Shown one piece after another: positions 46,695 through 58,459 of a stretch of 64,000 nt of DNA. The DNA is from Sarcophilus harrisii. Its lineage: Eukaryota; Chordata; Mammalia; Dasyuromorphia; Dasyuridae. Below the pieces are notes generated by a model. That model saw nothing but the letters and a program-made list of their open reading frames with translations. It made no database searches and had not been told where the DNA came from. The stretch lies in the NCBI RefSeq assembly GCF_902635505.1, contig NC_045428.1, forward strand, positions 301,063,107 through 301,127,106. Reading direction: 5' to 3'. How positions within the stretch are numbered: position 1 is the first letter of the stretch; each line of letters opens with the position of its first letter. Both the position numbers and the translations under genes were made by a program.

Positions 46695-46890
46695 GTAAAT
46701 AACTGAATGTGTACTCAGAGGATCTGGTTTTGAGTCCTTGGCTCTGGTACTTACTAGCTAGCTTTGTTACATTCTCTATGAATTTCAGTTTCTTTATCTA
46801 TAAAATGGAGAAATTAGTACTTGGTACTCTATATTCCAGGGCTGTTGCAAGAAAAATGCTTTGCAAGTCTTAAAAGGATTACATAAAATG
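46695..46890 (+). repeat. MIR
   Basis: ggttttgagtccttggctct, cagtttctttatctataaaa and agggctgttgcaagaaa. Confidence 0.7.
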
Positions 46891-47381
46891 TGACATTCTC
46901 ATTCAGTGGTGGTTTGTCATTCTACTTATATAAAGAGGAGCCAACAATAGCCCCAAATTAATTTTCATAAAAAAGGGAAGGGAGAGTATCTCAAATAATT
47001 TTAGCTCTAAACTAGTTCTCTCTCAAACAGTCATTAGCTATTTTTCAGTGGGCTCTGAAGGCAATAGGCTTCTTTGGGGTGTGGTCCAATGGGACACTTT
47101 GCTAGGTGGGGGGAGAAGTAAAGGAAACATCTCCAGGATAATGAATGATCCCCTTTAAATCTTTTGCCCTAGATAGCACCCTTGTTTCCCCACCCTTGTT
47201 ATAGCTATCCTCTCAGCTATCCTTGCTGGATCTTCATCAGAAAATTGCAATCTTCAAGAAAGCAAAATTCAATTTCTTGGACCCAACATGCATAGATCTG
47301 GAAGCTACAACAATAGTTTCCAGATGACCATTCACTTGTGGCAAGAGAAGATGTTCCTGAAATCAGTGCTTTCTTTCATAG

Positions 47382-47483
47382 GTCTGGATCCTGCAGGGCC
47401 AGAGTACACCAAGGCTAGCCTTGAAGAACGATTGGATCCTGGGGATGCTTTATTTGTGGAAGCCATTCACACAGATACAGACA
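47382..47483 (+). CDS. PLA1A: PLA1A exon 5 (catalytic Asp)
   Basis: Acceptor tttcatag|GTCTGG and donor GACA|GTAAGT; 102 bp. It encodes [18 protein letters not shown] and [14 protein letters not shown]. The Asp of GLDPAGP is the triad acid, residue 187 from the preferred start (human Asp190). The last codon is completed as Asn by exon 6. Confidence 0.97.
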
Positions 47484-47524
47484 GTAAGTTGTGGACTCTT
47501 TCCTTCTGGTCCCAGATATAGTGG

Positions 47525-47695
47525 TTTTTTTTGCCATTTCCTTTAACTCATTTTATAGATGAGGAAACACAGGTAAACATGACTTGCCTTAAGTCACACA
47601 ACTAGTAAGTGTGTGAGGCAGATATAAACTTAGGGAGAGGAGTGTTGTTGACTGTATGTCCTGTGCTCTATCCACTGTGCCACCTCGCTACCCAT
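47525..47695 (-). mobile_element. Marsupial SINE, minus
   Basis: gccatttcctttaactcatt, tgccttaagtcacacaacta and ccactgtgccacctcgctac. About 40 bp past the exon 5 donor. Confidence 0.8.
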
Positions 47696-47697
47696 TC

Positions 47698-50237
47698 TAA
47701 TTTTTAAGTATCCCCAGAATTGCTGCAATAAGTATTTTGGTGCATATAAAAACTTTCTCCTTATCAATGCAGTAATGGAATATCCAGTTCAAAAGGATTT
47801 GTAGTCACTTTATTTGAATAATTCCAAATTCCTTTCCAAAATGGCTACACCAAAAAATGAATTGGTGCATTGATCATTCCATAATTCTTCCAACATTGAC
47901 TATTACTATTTTTCTCATTTTTGCCAATTTTCAATTGTAAGATGAAGCCTTTGGGTTATTTTAAATTTGCATTCCTCTTACTGTTAGTGATTTGGAGCAT
48001 TTCCAGTAACAGTGAATATTTTGTAATTATTCTTTGGAGAATTGTTTGTATCCTTTGACTGCTTATTTATTGGAGAGCATCTATTAGCCTTCTATACATT
48101 TATTAATTGTTTATATATCTTAGATACCAAACCCTTATCAGAGAAATTTAATTCAACATTTTTTCCCCTTTCTGCCATTTCCCTTTTTATCCTAGATGAA
48201 TTAATGTTTATTTGTGCAGGAGCTTTTCAGTTTTAAATAATCAGTTATCTATTTTATCTTATAATTGCCTCTGTCTTTTGTTGATTAAATATATCCTTTC
48301 CACTCATAACAGTAAGAAGTATGTAATCTATTTCTCTTGGTGTAGTAGATAGAGCACCAAACCTGGAGTCAGAAAAGATTTGAATTCAAATCTGATCTCA
48401 GATACAGATACTCAAATATATGACTCTGAGCAAGTCACATACCCCTATTTGCCTCAGTTTTTCATCTGTAAAATAAAGGCACACTGAAGAAAGAAATGGC
48501 AAACCATTTCATATCTTCCCATAGAGTTGGATACAACTGAACAAGAACCAAGCTTTATAAAATAGTTTGAGATCTGGAAGTGCTATTATCCCTTCGCCCC
48601 TACTTTTTTTTTTTTTTTCATCTTGTCCCTTGATATTCTGGATCTTTTGTTTTTCCAAATGAATTTTGTTAATATTTTATAAAATTTTATAAAGTAGTCC
48701 CTGGGTATTTTGATTGATATAGCATTAAAATGCAAATTAACTCTGGTGATACTGTCGTTTTTATTATATTGGCATAACTCAGCTATAAACACTGAATATT
48801 TTCAGCTATTTTTCTCTTTATTTTTTTATTGAGCATTTTGCAATCAAATCTACACAATTCTTTTATGTGTTTTGGTAGATTGATCCTCAGATATTTTATT
48901 CTTTGCATTGTTATGTGAAATGAAATTTCCTTTTCTATTATTTCCTCTTTAGTTTTGTTATTATTATATAGAAATGATGCTAATTTTTGAGGGTCTATTT
49001 TGTAGCCTGAAACTTTACTAAAGCTATTGTCTCAATTAATATCTTTGCTGATTTCCTAGGATATTACAAATAAACCATATCAGCAAGTGGGGATAGTTTT
49101 GTATCAGTTTTACCTATTTATCTCTTTAATTTTTTTCTAATCTTATTGCAATTGCTAGCATTTCTAAAACTATATCAAACAATAATGGGAAGAGTGGACA
49201 TCTTTGTTTCATTTCCATATTTGTTGGAAAAGGTTCTAAACCATCCCCTTTGCATATGATGCATACTTTTAGAGAAAGGCTTTTTGTGATATTTGAAAAC
49301 AAGGTTCCTGTATACTTATACTTTGTAGGGTTTGGGGCATAAACAGATAAATTAAAAAAAACTTCTATGCAATTCTGAGAAATATATATATTCTTTTGCT
49401 GTCTCATTTAGAAGACAGTAGAAATCTTTTAATTCTAATTTCTTCAGGAATTTGTTCAGTTCCATATTTTCCATTTTATTTAACTTTCTATACAAAACAG
49501 AAAAGAATATTAAAGTAAGCTGTCATTGTATTACTGTCTATGTCTTGTAGCTAGATAATATTTTCTTATAAATGTAGATGCTAAGGTATTTGGGATATTT
49601 ATTATTAATATTGGTTTATTGTCTATGGTTCTTTTCAGTAAAATGTCATTTTATTATTTATCCCTTTTTAGTTTATAAATGTTTGTTTTTGCTTTGTCAG
49701 ATAACATGATTATAAATCCTGCTTTCTTGGATTCACTTGGTGTATAGTAAATTTTTTTCCATTCCTTCAGCTTTATTCTGTGTATGTCTTTTTTGTTTAT
49801 GTAAGCAACAGATTGAGGTTTTTTTCCCCTTTATCCAATTTGTCACTCTTTTTCAATTTATTGGATTGTTTAATTCATTCACATTTAAAGTTATGAGGGG
49901 TTTATATTTTCTTCCATCTGTTTCTAATATTGGGGTTGTTTTTAGGTTATGATTTTTCCCTCTTCTGCTGCAAATAATATAATGTTCCTTTAGTTATTTT
50001 ACCTTTAAGGTGACTGTTTCTACTGGCTCTTTTCCTTTCATCCTTGATCCCCTTTTCTCATTCATTTCCCCTGTCTCTTTGGCATTTTGCTTATTAGTTT
50101 TTTTCTCTCCTGCTTTTAATCTGAAAATTAGTTTTTTTCTTTTCTTCCTCTCAGCTAGATAAAATTCCCCCTTCCTCTCCTTTTCTTTTTTCTATCCCTT
50201 TCTATCCCTTTTAGTCTCTTCATTGTCTATCCTTTCT
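47698..50237 (-). mobile_element. Long L1 ORF2 fragment, minus
   Basis: The minus strand follows mammalian L1 ORF2 for about 2.5 kb: gatttggagcatttccagta, ttggtagattgatcctcaga, tttttgagggtctattttgt, aatgggaagagtggacatct, attcattcacatttaaagtt. Covers the RT and downstream domains, decayed. Split by the SINE at 48338-48552. Antisense to PLA1A in intron 5. Confidence 0.85.
48338..48552 (+). mobile_element. Marsupial SINE nested in L1
   Basis: ggtgtagtagatagagcacc, gatttgaattcaaatctgat and gcacactgaagaaagaaatg to aactgaacaagaac. Confidence 0.82.
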
Positions 50238-50403
50238 GTCTAGTGTAGACATTTATTCTAATTTATGATTTCTGATTTATTCTGATTTATGAGTCCTATA
50301 ATTATTTGATCTCTCTATTTAATGATGAGTTTATCTGATCTCATCAGAGGTGTGATCATCTCTCCATATTTCTCTTATAGTTGAAATTTTCAAGGTATTC
50401 ATT
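50232..50403 (+). repeat. Inverted repeat, left arm
   Basis: tttctgtctagtgtagac to gttgaaattttcaaggtatt. Its reverse complement, with few differences and two small indels, is at 51242-51379. Confidence 0.93.
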
Positions 50404-50539
50404 TCGGATACTCTTCTCTAGGCAGTTTCTGCCACTGTCTGGTAACATCAGTCTTGTATGTACTCCTTTTCCACTGACCCTCACTTCCAGAACAATGCCA
50501 GTTATTTGAGGTATCAATGAGGACACTTTCCTATGATAG

Positions 50540-50655
50540 AGCCCTTCCTGAAAACCTGGATTCACATCTGGTCTCAGTCACTTAACAGTCACTGCTGTGT
50601 GACCTTAGGTAAGTCATTTAACCCCAACTGCCTTGCCAAAAAAATAAAAATAAAA
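50540..50655 (+). mobile_element. Short marsupial SINE, plus
   Basis: cctgaaaacctggattcaca, gctgtgtgaccttaggtaag, taaccccaactgcc and an A-rich tail. Lies in the spacer of the inverted repeat. Confidence 0.8.
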
Positions 50656-51241
50656 ACTCATCTATATCCTTCACTGGTTTCCTTTCTTCCTCCATTTTCC
50701 TTAGTTCTTTTCTCTAGGTCCATGCTTGCCCACTCTGGGGATAATTGCCCCTAGGAATTCCAATTTCCCCTTTCCTAATGTATGACAAGTGGGCTTTTCA
50801 AGCACAAAATTCCAAATCCACATCTAATATAAGGTCCCCATATCCCTTACAAACCATCTTTCTTCATCTGTAGGAACAATCATCAGTGGAACTCCCACTG
50901 CCAAAACAAGATCTCCTTCCTTTCCCCCATATTTCGAAAAGTTTCTTCTTCTTACTCTTCCCATTATTCTGTAAGCTCTTTTTGAGACATTAAAAGTCAC
51001 CTTCCTCTCATAGTTAGCCTTAGATTTTAAGGGGGCATATCACATATTCCTCTCTATTCCTCTGATGAGGAATTTTATGTCTCCTTCCATGTTGTCATAT
51101 ATTCCCACAAAAACAAACAAACAAAACATTGATACACTAGTAGATACAATGTTGCCCCGTTATGGTAATGCCTTTGTCCTACATCTTCACTGTTACCTCC
51201 TCAGGTCTTTGTCTCCTTGTGTACTCTAAAAGTACCCAGAA

Positions 51242-51379
51242 TGAATATCTTGAAAATTTCAACTATAAGAGAAATATGGAGAGATTGATGAGATCAGATA
51301 ATCTCATCATTATCTGAAGAGAGAGATCAGATAATTATAGGAGTCATGAATCAGAATAAGCGTCTACACTAGACAGAAA
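51242..51379 (-). repeat. Inverted repeat, right arm
   Basis: tgaatatcttgaaaatttca to gtctacactagacagaaa, complementary to the left arm. Confidence 0.93.
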
Positions 51380-51479
51380 TTTGTTACTGGTCTCTCTGCT
51401 TTCACTTTGTTGTTACTGAAGATCTTGTGCAGAATTTGTGGTTTCAAAAATGAATTGTTAAATTTAAGATTTAAATTTA

Positions 51480-51712
51480 AATTCAAATTATGTTTTTATT
51501 TTATTTTTTCTCATTTACATGTAAAAACAATTTTGACATTTTTAAAAATAAGTTTTGAGTTCCACATTTCCTACCAACCCTCTCCACTCCTTTAGAAGGC
51601 AAACATTTTGATATAGATCATATAGGTACACTCATGCAAAACATATTTCCATATAAGCCATGCTGCAAAAGAGAAAATTGATCAAAAATGGGGAGGGGGG
51701 GGGGGAATAAAT
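51480..51712 (-). mobile_element. L1 3' UTR, minus
   Basis: catttacatgtaaaaacaat, acatatttccatataagcca and gaaaattgatcaaaaatggg, ending in a G-run at about 51690-51703. Same subfamily as 54080-54755. Confidence 0.8.
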
Positions 51713-51749
51713 GCTCCAATAAATTGGAGATTGCGATCTTGGTCTTTTC

Positions 51750-52950
51750 CCCCTGAAATAATCTGTGAATTTTTAAAATTGATATTTCTGTTTTTATATT
51801 CAGAAGTTCTAGGAAATCCTTCCCTATTTTTCCCTACATTGTGGTGTTAAGATTATTATTGTAGTGGTTCTGTCATATTCCTTTGAGGGCCTGGTGTTCC
51901 TTAGATTGGATCTGTATACCACATCCTTAATAACATTGTTTTCCTTGAATAGTAAGCATATTTTGTTTTAACATTTTTGTTTTTGCCTCCTCTTCTGGAT
52001 TGTCCTTCATTTCTGTTTATTTTTATTCTCAATCTATTTTCATTTTCTTTCATTTCTTTGATAAGATTTGTCATCATGGATTAATTTTTCTATTTTTCAT
52101 TATTTTTGATGTGTAAGACATAAATGCTGCCCTTATATTCTCATTTTGCTTTTGGAATACTCAGAAACAGTTTATTGTGATATCATATTGTTCTCACATT
52201 CCACAGTGTCCTCTGTCTCATCAAGTGTTGGATCATTTCCCCTTTTCTTTTGCAGTATTTATTTATTTATAGAAGCTTAAAAATATTTACTAGTTATAGA
52301 AGACATATTTCTTTATGTTGTAAATGTCTTATTTATTTCTGTGCTTATGTTCAAGTATTTTGAGTTTTCTTCTTCTTGAAATCCTTGGTCATTTTCCCCT
52401 TATTTTTTCCTGTCACTCACTTTCTGATTCCCTCCCCTTTAAGGGCAGCTGCATATCAAAACGTCTCAGACTCTTTCATACTGGACAATATGACTTGGTC
52501 TCTTTCCCAAATGACTTGGGTGATCAGAAATGTTCTTAGCTAGAAGTTGTCCTTTTTCTCAGTCTTACTATGCATAAAACCTACTTACACACAGTGTCTG
52601 GTCGTGCTGTCCCTTCATGCTTCCTTTTGGCAGTTCAGAGAGATGTTATATTGGTGGTGCCAGAGGGTTGTTCACCTCCACACTGGCAATTCAGAGTTTG
52701 CACCACAGGTGCTATGGGATTTTATTCCCCAGCATGAAGGGATGCCATCTGTGACACTGGCTTTCTGGCATTGCCTAAGCAAACTTCAGTAGCTTGGAGC
52801 AAAGATTGTGATAACAGTAGAAAGAGGGAAGAGGGACTGGAACGTGGGGTTCAGTTTCGGATGAGGGTTAAGCCTTCACCCATGTGTCAGGTCCTTGGGT
52901 TTGATAGTGCAGTGCTCATCACCATAGTTTGGAAGGTAGAGAAGATGTAT
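51750..52950 (-). mobile_element. Possible L1 5' portion (ORF1/5' UTR), minus
   Basis: Low-complexity T-rich text such as ttctgtttttatattcagaa, agttctaggaaatccttccc and tttgataagatttgtcatca resembles antisense marsupial L1 ORF1. The GC-richer end from 52500 could be its 5' UTR. Weak call. Confidence 0.35.
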
Positions 52951-53349
52951 TGAGTAAGTTCAGGATCAGTAAGTTTCTCTTAATGTTTTTCTTTGCCTTT
53001 TTTTGAATTAAATTTTGAATCTAGGACATGAAATCAGCTAAAGTTACTTTATTTTTGATGCACAGTTTCTCATTTGGAAAAGTTTGAGAGAACATGGGGG
53101 ACAAGAGAAAATGCCTAGTCTTCCACATTGTTTCTCATGTGACCTCTCCATCACCTCCTTAAGTCTAGATAATTAGCAAAACAAAACATGAAGCCACAAT
53201 TTATAGCTTGTGCCAATTTCTAGATGTAAATACTTCCTTTGAAAATTTAACAATCTTTTCTCAAGAGCTAGTTCCAGCATAACCTCAGGAAATATATATT
53301 TTTTTAATTACAAAAAGTTGAGGTTCTTCAAAATATGAAACTTTGCTAT

Positions 53350-53530
53350 ATGATCATAGACCTAGAGCTAGAAAGGACCTCAAAGGTTATCTTGTCCAAA
53401 CTGCTCATTTTATAGATGAGGAAATAAAGGATGTCTTGTTCAAGATCACATAGGTCAGAGGCAGGATTGGAACCAGGTTTTCTGTTGCCAGAACTAATAT
53501 CTCATATATAATCTGCCCAGTATACTTTCA
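53350..53530 (-). repeat. MIR/Ther-type SINE, minus
   Basis: agctagaaaggacctcaaag, cattttatagatgaggaaat and attggaaccaggttttctg. Ends about 100 bp before exon 6. Confidence 0.7.
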
Positions 53531-53634
53531 AGTTTGGCAATAGACTCATTTAAAGTTTGTTTTCCCCAACTCTCAGGGGAAACACAAGCTCCTTTGGGCC
53601 CCAAAGATGCTAATAGATTAATGATTTCTTTCAG

Positions 53635-53724
53635 ATTTGGGTATCCGGATTCCAGTAGGACATGTGGACTACTTTGTCAATGGTGGCCAAGACCAGCCAG
53701 GATGTCCCTCATTTATTCATGCAG
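53635..53724 (+). CDS. PLA1A: PLA1A exon 6
   Basis: Acceptor tttcag|ATTTGG and donor GCAG|GTATAT; 90 bp, phase kept. It encodes [20 protein letters not shown] and then [10 protein letters not shown], matching human PLA1A and the HVDFYPNGG block of pancreatic lipases (beta-9 loop and calcium-site region). Confidence 0.96.
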
Positions 53725-53734
53725 GTATATTAGC

Positions 53735-53930
53735 ATGTGACATCATAGATTAAGAATGAGAAGGAATGACAGAGGCTATCAAGTACAGCTCCTTCATTTT
53801 ACAGATAAAGGAAAATGAGGCCCAAGTAGATTAAACAATTTGCCCCAAATCATACAGGTAATAAGAATCAGAGGTGGGATTTGAAGATGGGTTTCCTGAT
53901 TCCGAAGCCAGAACTCGTTCAACAATCAGA
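53735..53930 (-). repeat. MIR/Ther-type SINE, minus
   Basis: ttcattttacagataaagga, atttgccccaaatcatacag and gggatttgaagatgggtttc. Starts just after exon 6. Confidence 0.65.
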
Positions 53931-54079
53931 TTATTAAGAAAGGAAGTCCTTATATTTTCTCTTAACTCAAGAAATAACTGATAAACACTGTTTTCCACTG
54001 AAATAAGCTCCTCTGGGTCACAAGGGCTGTTGACTACAATTTCTTTTAAAATTGTCTAATATACTTAGGATGATTTTTT

Positions 54080-54755
54080 AAAGAATTTTTTTTCATTTAG
54101 ATGTAAAAACAATTTTTGCTATTTTTAAAAATAAATTTTGAGTTCCAAATTCCCTACCAACCCTCCCCACTCTTTTAGAAGGCAAGCATTTTTATTTCAA
54201 TTATACAAGCACAGTCATACAAAACATATTTCCATATTAGCCATGTTGCAAAAGAGAAAATTGATCAAAAAACGGGGAGGGGAAATAGAACAAGTAAAAA
54301 AAATATGCTTCAATATGCATTTAGACTCTTTCAATTTTTTCTTGGAAGCATTTGTTACTGTAAATCCTTTGGAATTGTCTTATATCACTATATTGCTGAG
54401 AATAGCTTAGCCATTCATAGTTGATTATTATGCAGTATTGCTGTTACTGTTTATAATGATCTCCTGTTTCTATTCATTTCACTTTGAATCAGTTCATGTA
54501 AGTCTTTTCAGGTTTTTCTGACATCTGCCTGCTCATCATTTCTTATACAATCATATATCACAACTTGTTCAGTCTTTCCCCAATTGATGGGCACCCCTTT
54601 AACTTCCAATTCTTTTCGAGGATTAAAAAAAAGCTACTATAAATATTTTTGTACATATAAGACTTATTCCTTTGATCTCATTAGAATACAGGCCTGCTGG
54701 TGGTATTGCTGGATCAAAGGATATAGATAGATTTTTTAGCCTTTTAGACATATGA
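54080..54755 (-). mobile_element. L1 3' end, minus
   Basis: tttagatgtaaaaacaattt, acatatttccatattagcca, ttccccaattgatgggcacc and tggtggtattgctggatc. 5' truncated. Confidence 0.85.
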
Positions 54756-54759
54756 TAAG

Positions 54760-55500
54760 ATGATATTTTGAACAAGGATGAGTATAGGGGATATTGAACA
54801 GGTGCCTGGTCCTAGGTGACAAAACTAAAACTAGGTATTTTTGAGTCTGGGCTACAATCTAGAGTACCCACGATAGTTCTAAAGAATCCCAAACACTGTT
54901 TAATCACCTAAAGCTAGAAACATCTTTCTCCTCTTGGGTCACATTTACAACATCCAAGTACGATGGCTTCTCAGTTGTATAATAGCTGGGTTGTGGGGTA
55001 GGGAAGTGAGAAATATCTATGTGAATGACTAAGATGAACATAAAAATGAACTCCGTGGGAGACTTGAGGACATTTTTTCAGGGTGACAAACAGAGTCATT
55101 TTAAGAAAGTGGTGTAGAATTTCCAACTAGATGAGCAAACAGCTGCTCTCTCCTTAGCACTTTTTCCAAGAAGTGAAAAAGTCTGGAAGGCACAGCTTGA
55201 GATAACTTTATCTGTCATCAATCTATTACTAATTGATATTAATATAATATATATATTTTATTCCCTACATATTAAGAATCCTTAGCCATGAGCAAAATTC
55301 AACTATTTTTTTAGGATGGCAGACTAGACCTCTAATCTCATTGATAAAGTGGTGAAAGGAAGCCTATCCTTATGTAGAATTCCTTTTACTGACTCAAATC
55401 AGCAAATCATTTGTAAGGAATAATATTACCGAATCTTCTAAGACATATAGGTCAAGTACTCATGCTTACCTATGTTTACATAACTGGTATATATCAGAAG
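54760..55500. other. Unassigned intron sequence
   Basis: PLA1A intron 6. No gene or recognised repeat. Confidence 0.4.
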
Positions 55501-55504
55501 CAAA

Positions 55505-55665
55505 GGAGGCAGCTAGATGGCTTAGTGGATAAAAGGCTGAGTCTGGAATCAGAAAGATCTGAGTTCAAATCCAGTCTCAGATACTTACTAATTTTGTGAC
55601 CCCGGGCACGCTTCTGTTTCCCTTAATCTACTGGAGAACAAAATGGTGAATCATTCCAGAATCCT
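55505..55665 (+). mobile_element. Marsupial SINE, plus
   Basis: ggcagctagatggcttagtg, gagttcaaatccagtctcag and gtgaccccgggcacgc. Confidence 0.8.
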
Positions 55666-55671
55666 TAACAA

Positions 55672-55915
55672 AGGGCAGCTAGGTGGTGAAATGGACAGAG
55701 TGCTAAGCCTAAGGTCAGGAAAATTCATACCTTCCTGAGTTCAAATCTGGTCTCAAACATTTACAAGCTATATGACCTTGGCTATGTCACTCACTTAACC
55801 CTGTGTGCCTCAGTTTCCTCATCTGGAAAATGAGCTGGAAAAGAAAATGGCAAATCACTACCATATCTCTGCCAAGAAAAACCCAAATAGGGTCAGAATG
55901 AATCAGATAGAATTA
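55672..55915 (+). mobile_element. Marsupial SINE, plus, in tandem with the previous
   Basis: aagggcagctaggtggtgaa, cctcagtttcctcatctgga and ccaagaaaaacccaaatagg. Longer subtype, directly after the first copy. Confidence 0.83.
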
Positions 55916-56104
55916 AATAACAGCCCCAACTTTTCCTGTTCGCCTTTTAACCACCTTGGGTACCCTGCCAACCCCTGTGGTGCCTCTGCAAAAATGTCTC
56001 CCACTGAGTATATTTTTATGTTCACCTTAGTCAACCACATAAATATTTCTTGCTTCTCCAGCCCCCAACCCAACTGTCAGGCAACTGAAAAACCATCTTT
56101 TTGT

Positions 56105-56538
56105 TTTTTTTTTTTTAATTAAAGCTTTTTATTTTAAAAACATATGCAAAACATATTTCAAAACATACTGACCCTTGCAAAACTTTGTATTCCAAATTTT
56201 TTCCCTTCCTTCTCCCCACCCCCTCCTCTAGATGGCAAATAATCCAATATATGTTAAACATGTGCAATTCTTCTATACATATTTCTACAAATATCATGCT
56301 GCACAAGAAAAATCAGATCAAAAAGGGGAAAAAATGGTAAAGAAAGCAAAATGCAAGCAAACAACAAAAAGAGTGAGAATGCTATGTTGTGATCCACACT
56401 CAGTTCCCACAGTCTCTCTCTGGGTGTTGATGGTTCTCTTCATCACAAGACCTTTGGAACTGGCCTGAATCACCTCATTGTTGAAAAGAGCCAAAAGAAC
56501 TGATGATCCTATAATCTTGTTGTGCTGTGTACAATGTT
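56105..56538 (-). mobile_element. L1 3' end, minus
   Basis: Poly-T, then aaaacatatgcaaaacatat, aatcagatcaaaaagggg and tctctctgggtgttgatggt. Confidence 0.83.
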
Positions 56539-57204
56539 GAGAAACTATTTTACTTGCATATTGCCAAGTATGGTTTAGTCAGAAGCCAGGACCCTAGGGG
56601 AGAAAGGTTTTGCTGGCTCAGTAAGAAGACTATTATATAAGCCATTTACATGGTGTAGTGAGTTTGTATCATTGGATTTGAAGTCAAGGACTCAGAGTTT
56701 GCTTTTGGGCAAATCTCCCAGCCTCCTCAGGCTTGAGTTTCAGCATCTATAAAGTCAGAATTCTTAAAGATGATCTCCAAAAACTATTCCTAGTCTAGCA
56801 TCTTACTATTATTAGAGGTGATACCAGTTAGGAGTTAAGAATGAATGTTTCATTTTCACTTTCTCTGGAGATTCTCCCAGAGTTTACCACGTTTATTTCC
56901 TTTGCAAAATGAGAGGCAGTTTGACCTACATGGTAAGAAGTTGGCCTCCAAATGGGTGTAATCTGTTCAATTGCATCTCTTAATCTCTCAGAGTCCCAGA
57001 AACCTCTAAAACCATAAATGGCTGAGGTACCTGTCCATGCTGGTAGAAGTTCCTCAGCCTGAGATCCTGATGTAAGTCCAGTCTCTGCCTCCTACCCAGA
57101 CCGCCCTCCACAAAAAAATAATACAAGGAGCACAGGGTGAGAAACCAGTGGTTGACCTTCTCAAGTGGAAACATGCAGGTTAGAATATAGAAATTTCAAC
57201 CATT

Positions 57205-57440
57205 TTAGGCAGCTAGGTGACCAAGCAAATAAAGAACCAGGTTTGGAGTCAAAAAAACCTAAATTCAGATCCTGCTTCAGGTACTGACTAGCTTTGTAGA
57301 CCTGGGCAAACATTTTAACTTCTATTTGGCTCAGTTTCCTCAACAGTAAAATGGAAATAATAACAGCACCTACTTCACAGAAGGAGTTCAATGAAATAAT
57401 AAAGTTCTTAGCACAATGTTTGGCACAAAGTAATTTAATA
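57205..57440 (+). repeat. SINE/MIR copy, plus
   Basis: ggcagctaggtgaccaagca head with a MIR-like 3' part (cagtttcctcaacagtaaaa; ttcttagcacaatgtttggc). Confidence 0.75.
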
Positions 57441-57729
57441 AATACTAATTAATTAATTAAAAATAACTTAATAAATGTTTATTTCCTCCCTTTCTCTCCT
57501 TGGTGAAGTCATCTGTTTCCTTGTTCTGAAGAGCCCGCCACTCTGTTGTGTGGGATCAGATCCAGTATAAGCCATATTGCTTAACATTCAAAGTAGTATT
57601 TCAGTGGGGAAAGTCCCAAATACTTATAATCTGTTAATTTAAAGATGAAGGATAGTTACTGGCAGTTGGTAGAGAGGGGGAATTTCCATCTGCCTTCATC
57701 TCTTACCTAATTTTTATATTTCTGCTCAG

Positions 57730-57897
57730 GTTACAACTATCTGATTTGTGACCACATGAGAGCCGTTCATCTCTACGTCAGTGCATTGGAGAATTCCTGT
57801 CCACTCATGGCTTTTCCTTGTACCAGCTTCAAGGATTTCCTTTCAGGAGATTGCCTGGATTGTGCTAACCCTTTTCAGCATTCCTGTCCCAGAATTG
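57730..57897 (+). CDS. PLA1A: PLA1A exon 7 (catalytic His), last exon seen
   Basis: Acceptor tgctcag|GTTACA and donor AATTG|GTAAAG; 168 bp. It encodes YNYLICDHMRAVHLY, with the triad His in CDHMRA at residue 257 from the preferred start (human His260), then a Cys-rich short-lid region (CPLMAFPC, GDCLDCANPF, SCPRIG) for the conserved disulfides. About two thirds of the protein is encoded up to here. The remaining human-like C-terminal (PLAT-like) exons were not found in 57.9-64 kb, so the gene runs off the window. Confidence 0.96.
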
Positions 57898-58055
57898 GTA
57901 AAGTCTTCACCTCTGCTGGGGAAAGTTCAAGCCCAATTCTAAGTTCAGATCAAAAGCAATCTTTTCCTGAAAGGAAAACAAGTAAAGAAATTCTAAACCA
58001 ATTCTAATTTGTAGAGTTATATTCTTTGTTCACCTCCCTACCATCCTCTGATTCA

Positions 58056-58205
58056 GCCAGGGGCATCTCCAATCATTCTGATCCATGTCTTGCTATTGGA
58101 CTCAGATGGCTTTCGAGGGGAAAGTGAGGCAGGTGACCTCACACAGCCTTTTCTCACTGAAAACCAATTCACTTGCTTGTCTTAGCATCACCTCTTTGAT
58201 TCACT
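58056..58205 (+). mobile_element. RTE-type element 3' end
   Basis: aggggcatctccaatcattc to tagcatcacctctttgat; same family as 19204 and 32401. Confidence 0.5.
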
Positions 58206-58299
58206 TATTTACTTGTTCATTCATTCTACAACTGTTGTATCAGAGATACAGAGATACAGAGAACAGAGATTGCATAATAGCAATCAAGAATAGCACTTC

Positions 58300-58440
58300 T
58301 CAGAAGACTGATGGATTTGAAATCAGACAATTTGGCTTCAAATTGCAACCCTGATACGTATTTACTTTGTGAGCTCAGACAAGTCATTTAACTTCTCTTA
58401 ATTTGGGGAATTTCTTTAGCTGTAAAATAAAGTATCAAAC
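58300..58440 (+). repeat. MIR
   Basis: aatcagacaatttggcttca, tttgtgagctcagacaagtc and tttctttagctgtaaaataa. Confidence 0.65.
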
Positions 58441-58459
58441 TCCCTTAAAGCTAGAATTA

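Larger units (their letters stand above)
25396..57897 (+). other. PLA1A: PLA1A gene span within the window (partial, 3' end missing)
   Basis: Seven exons join without frame loss (937 nt from the upstream ATG). Intron sizes are about 9.3, 10.2, 0.2, 1.7, 6.2 and 4.0 kb, and at least 6 kb of intron 7 lies in the window. All internal exons have AG/GT boundaries and human-like phases. The product belongs to the pancreatic lipase family: extracellular, with short lid and loop giving phospholipase A1 activity. It lies 9.8 kb downstream of the ADPRH stop in the same orientation; the genes are independent, with no operon-like link. Confidence 0.95.

Noticed and set aside
52547-52953. ORFs of 60-81 codons in a GC-richer stretch of PLA1A intron 5
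   Set aside because: No domain, no splice context and no match to PLA1A; more likely part of an old L1 5' region.
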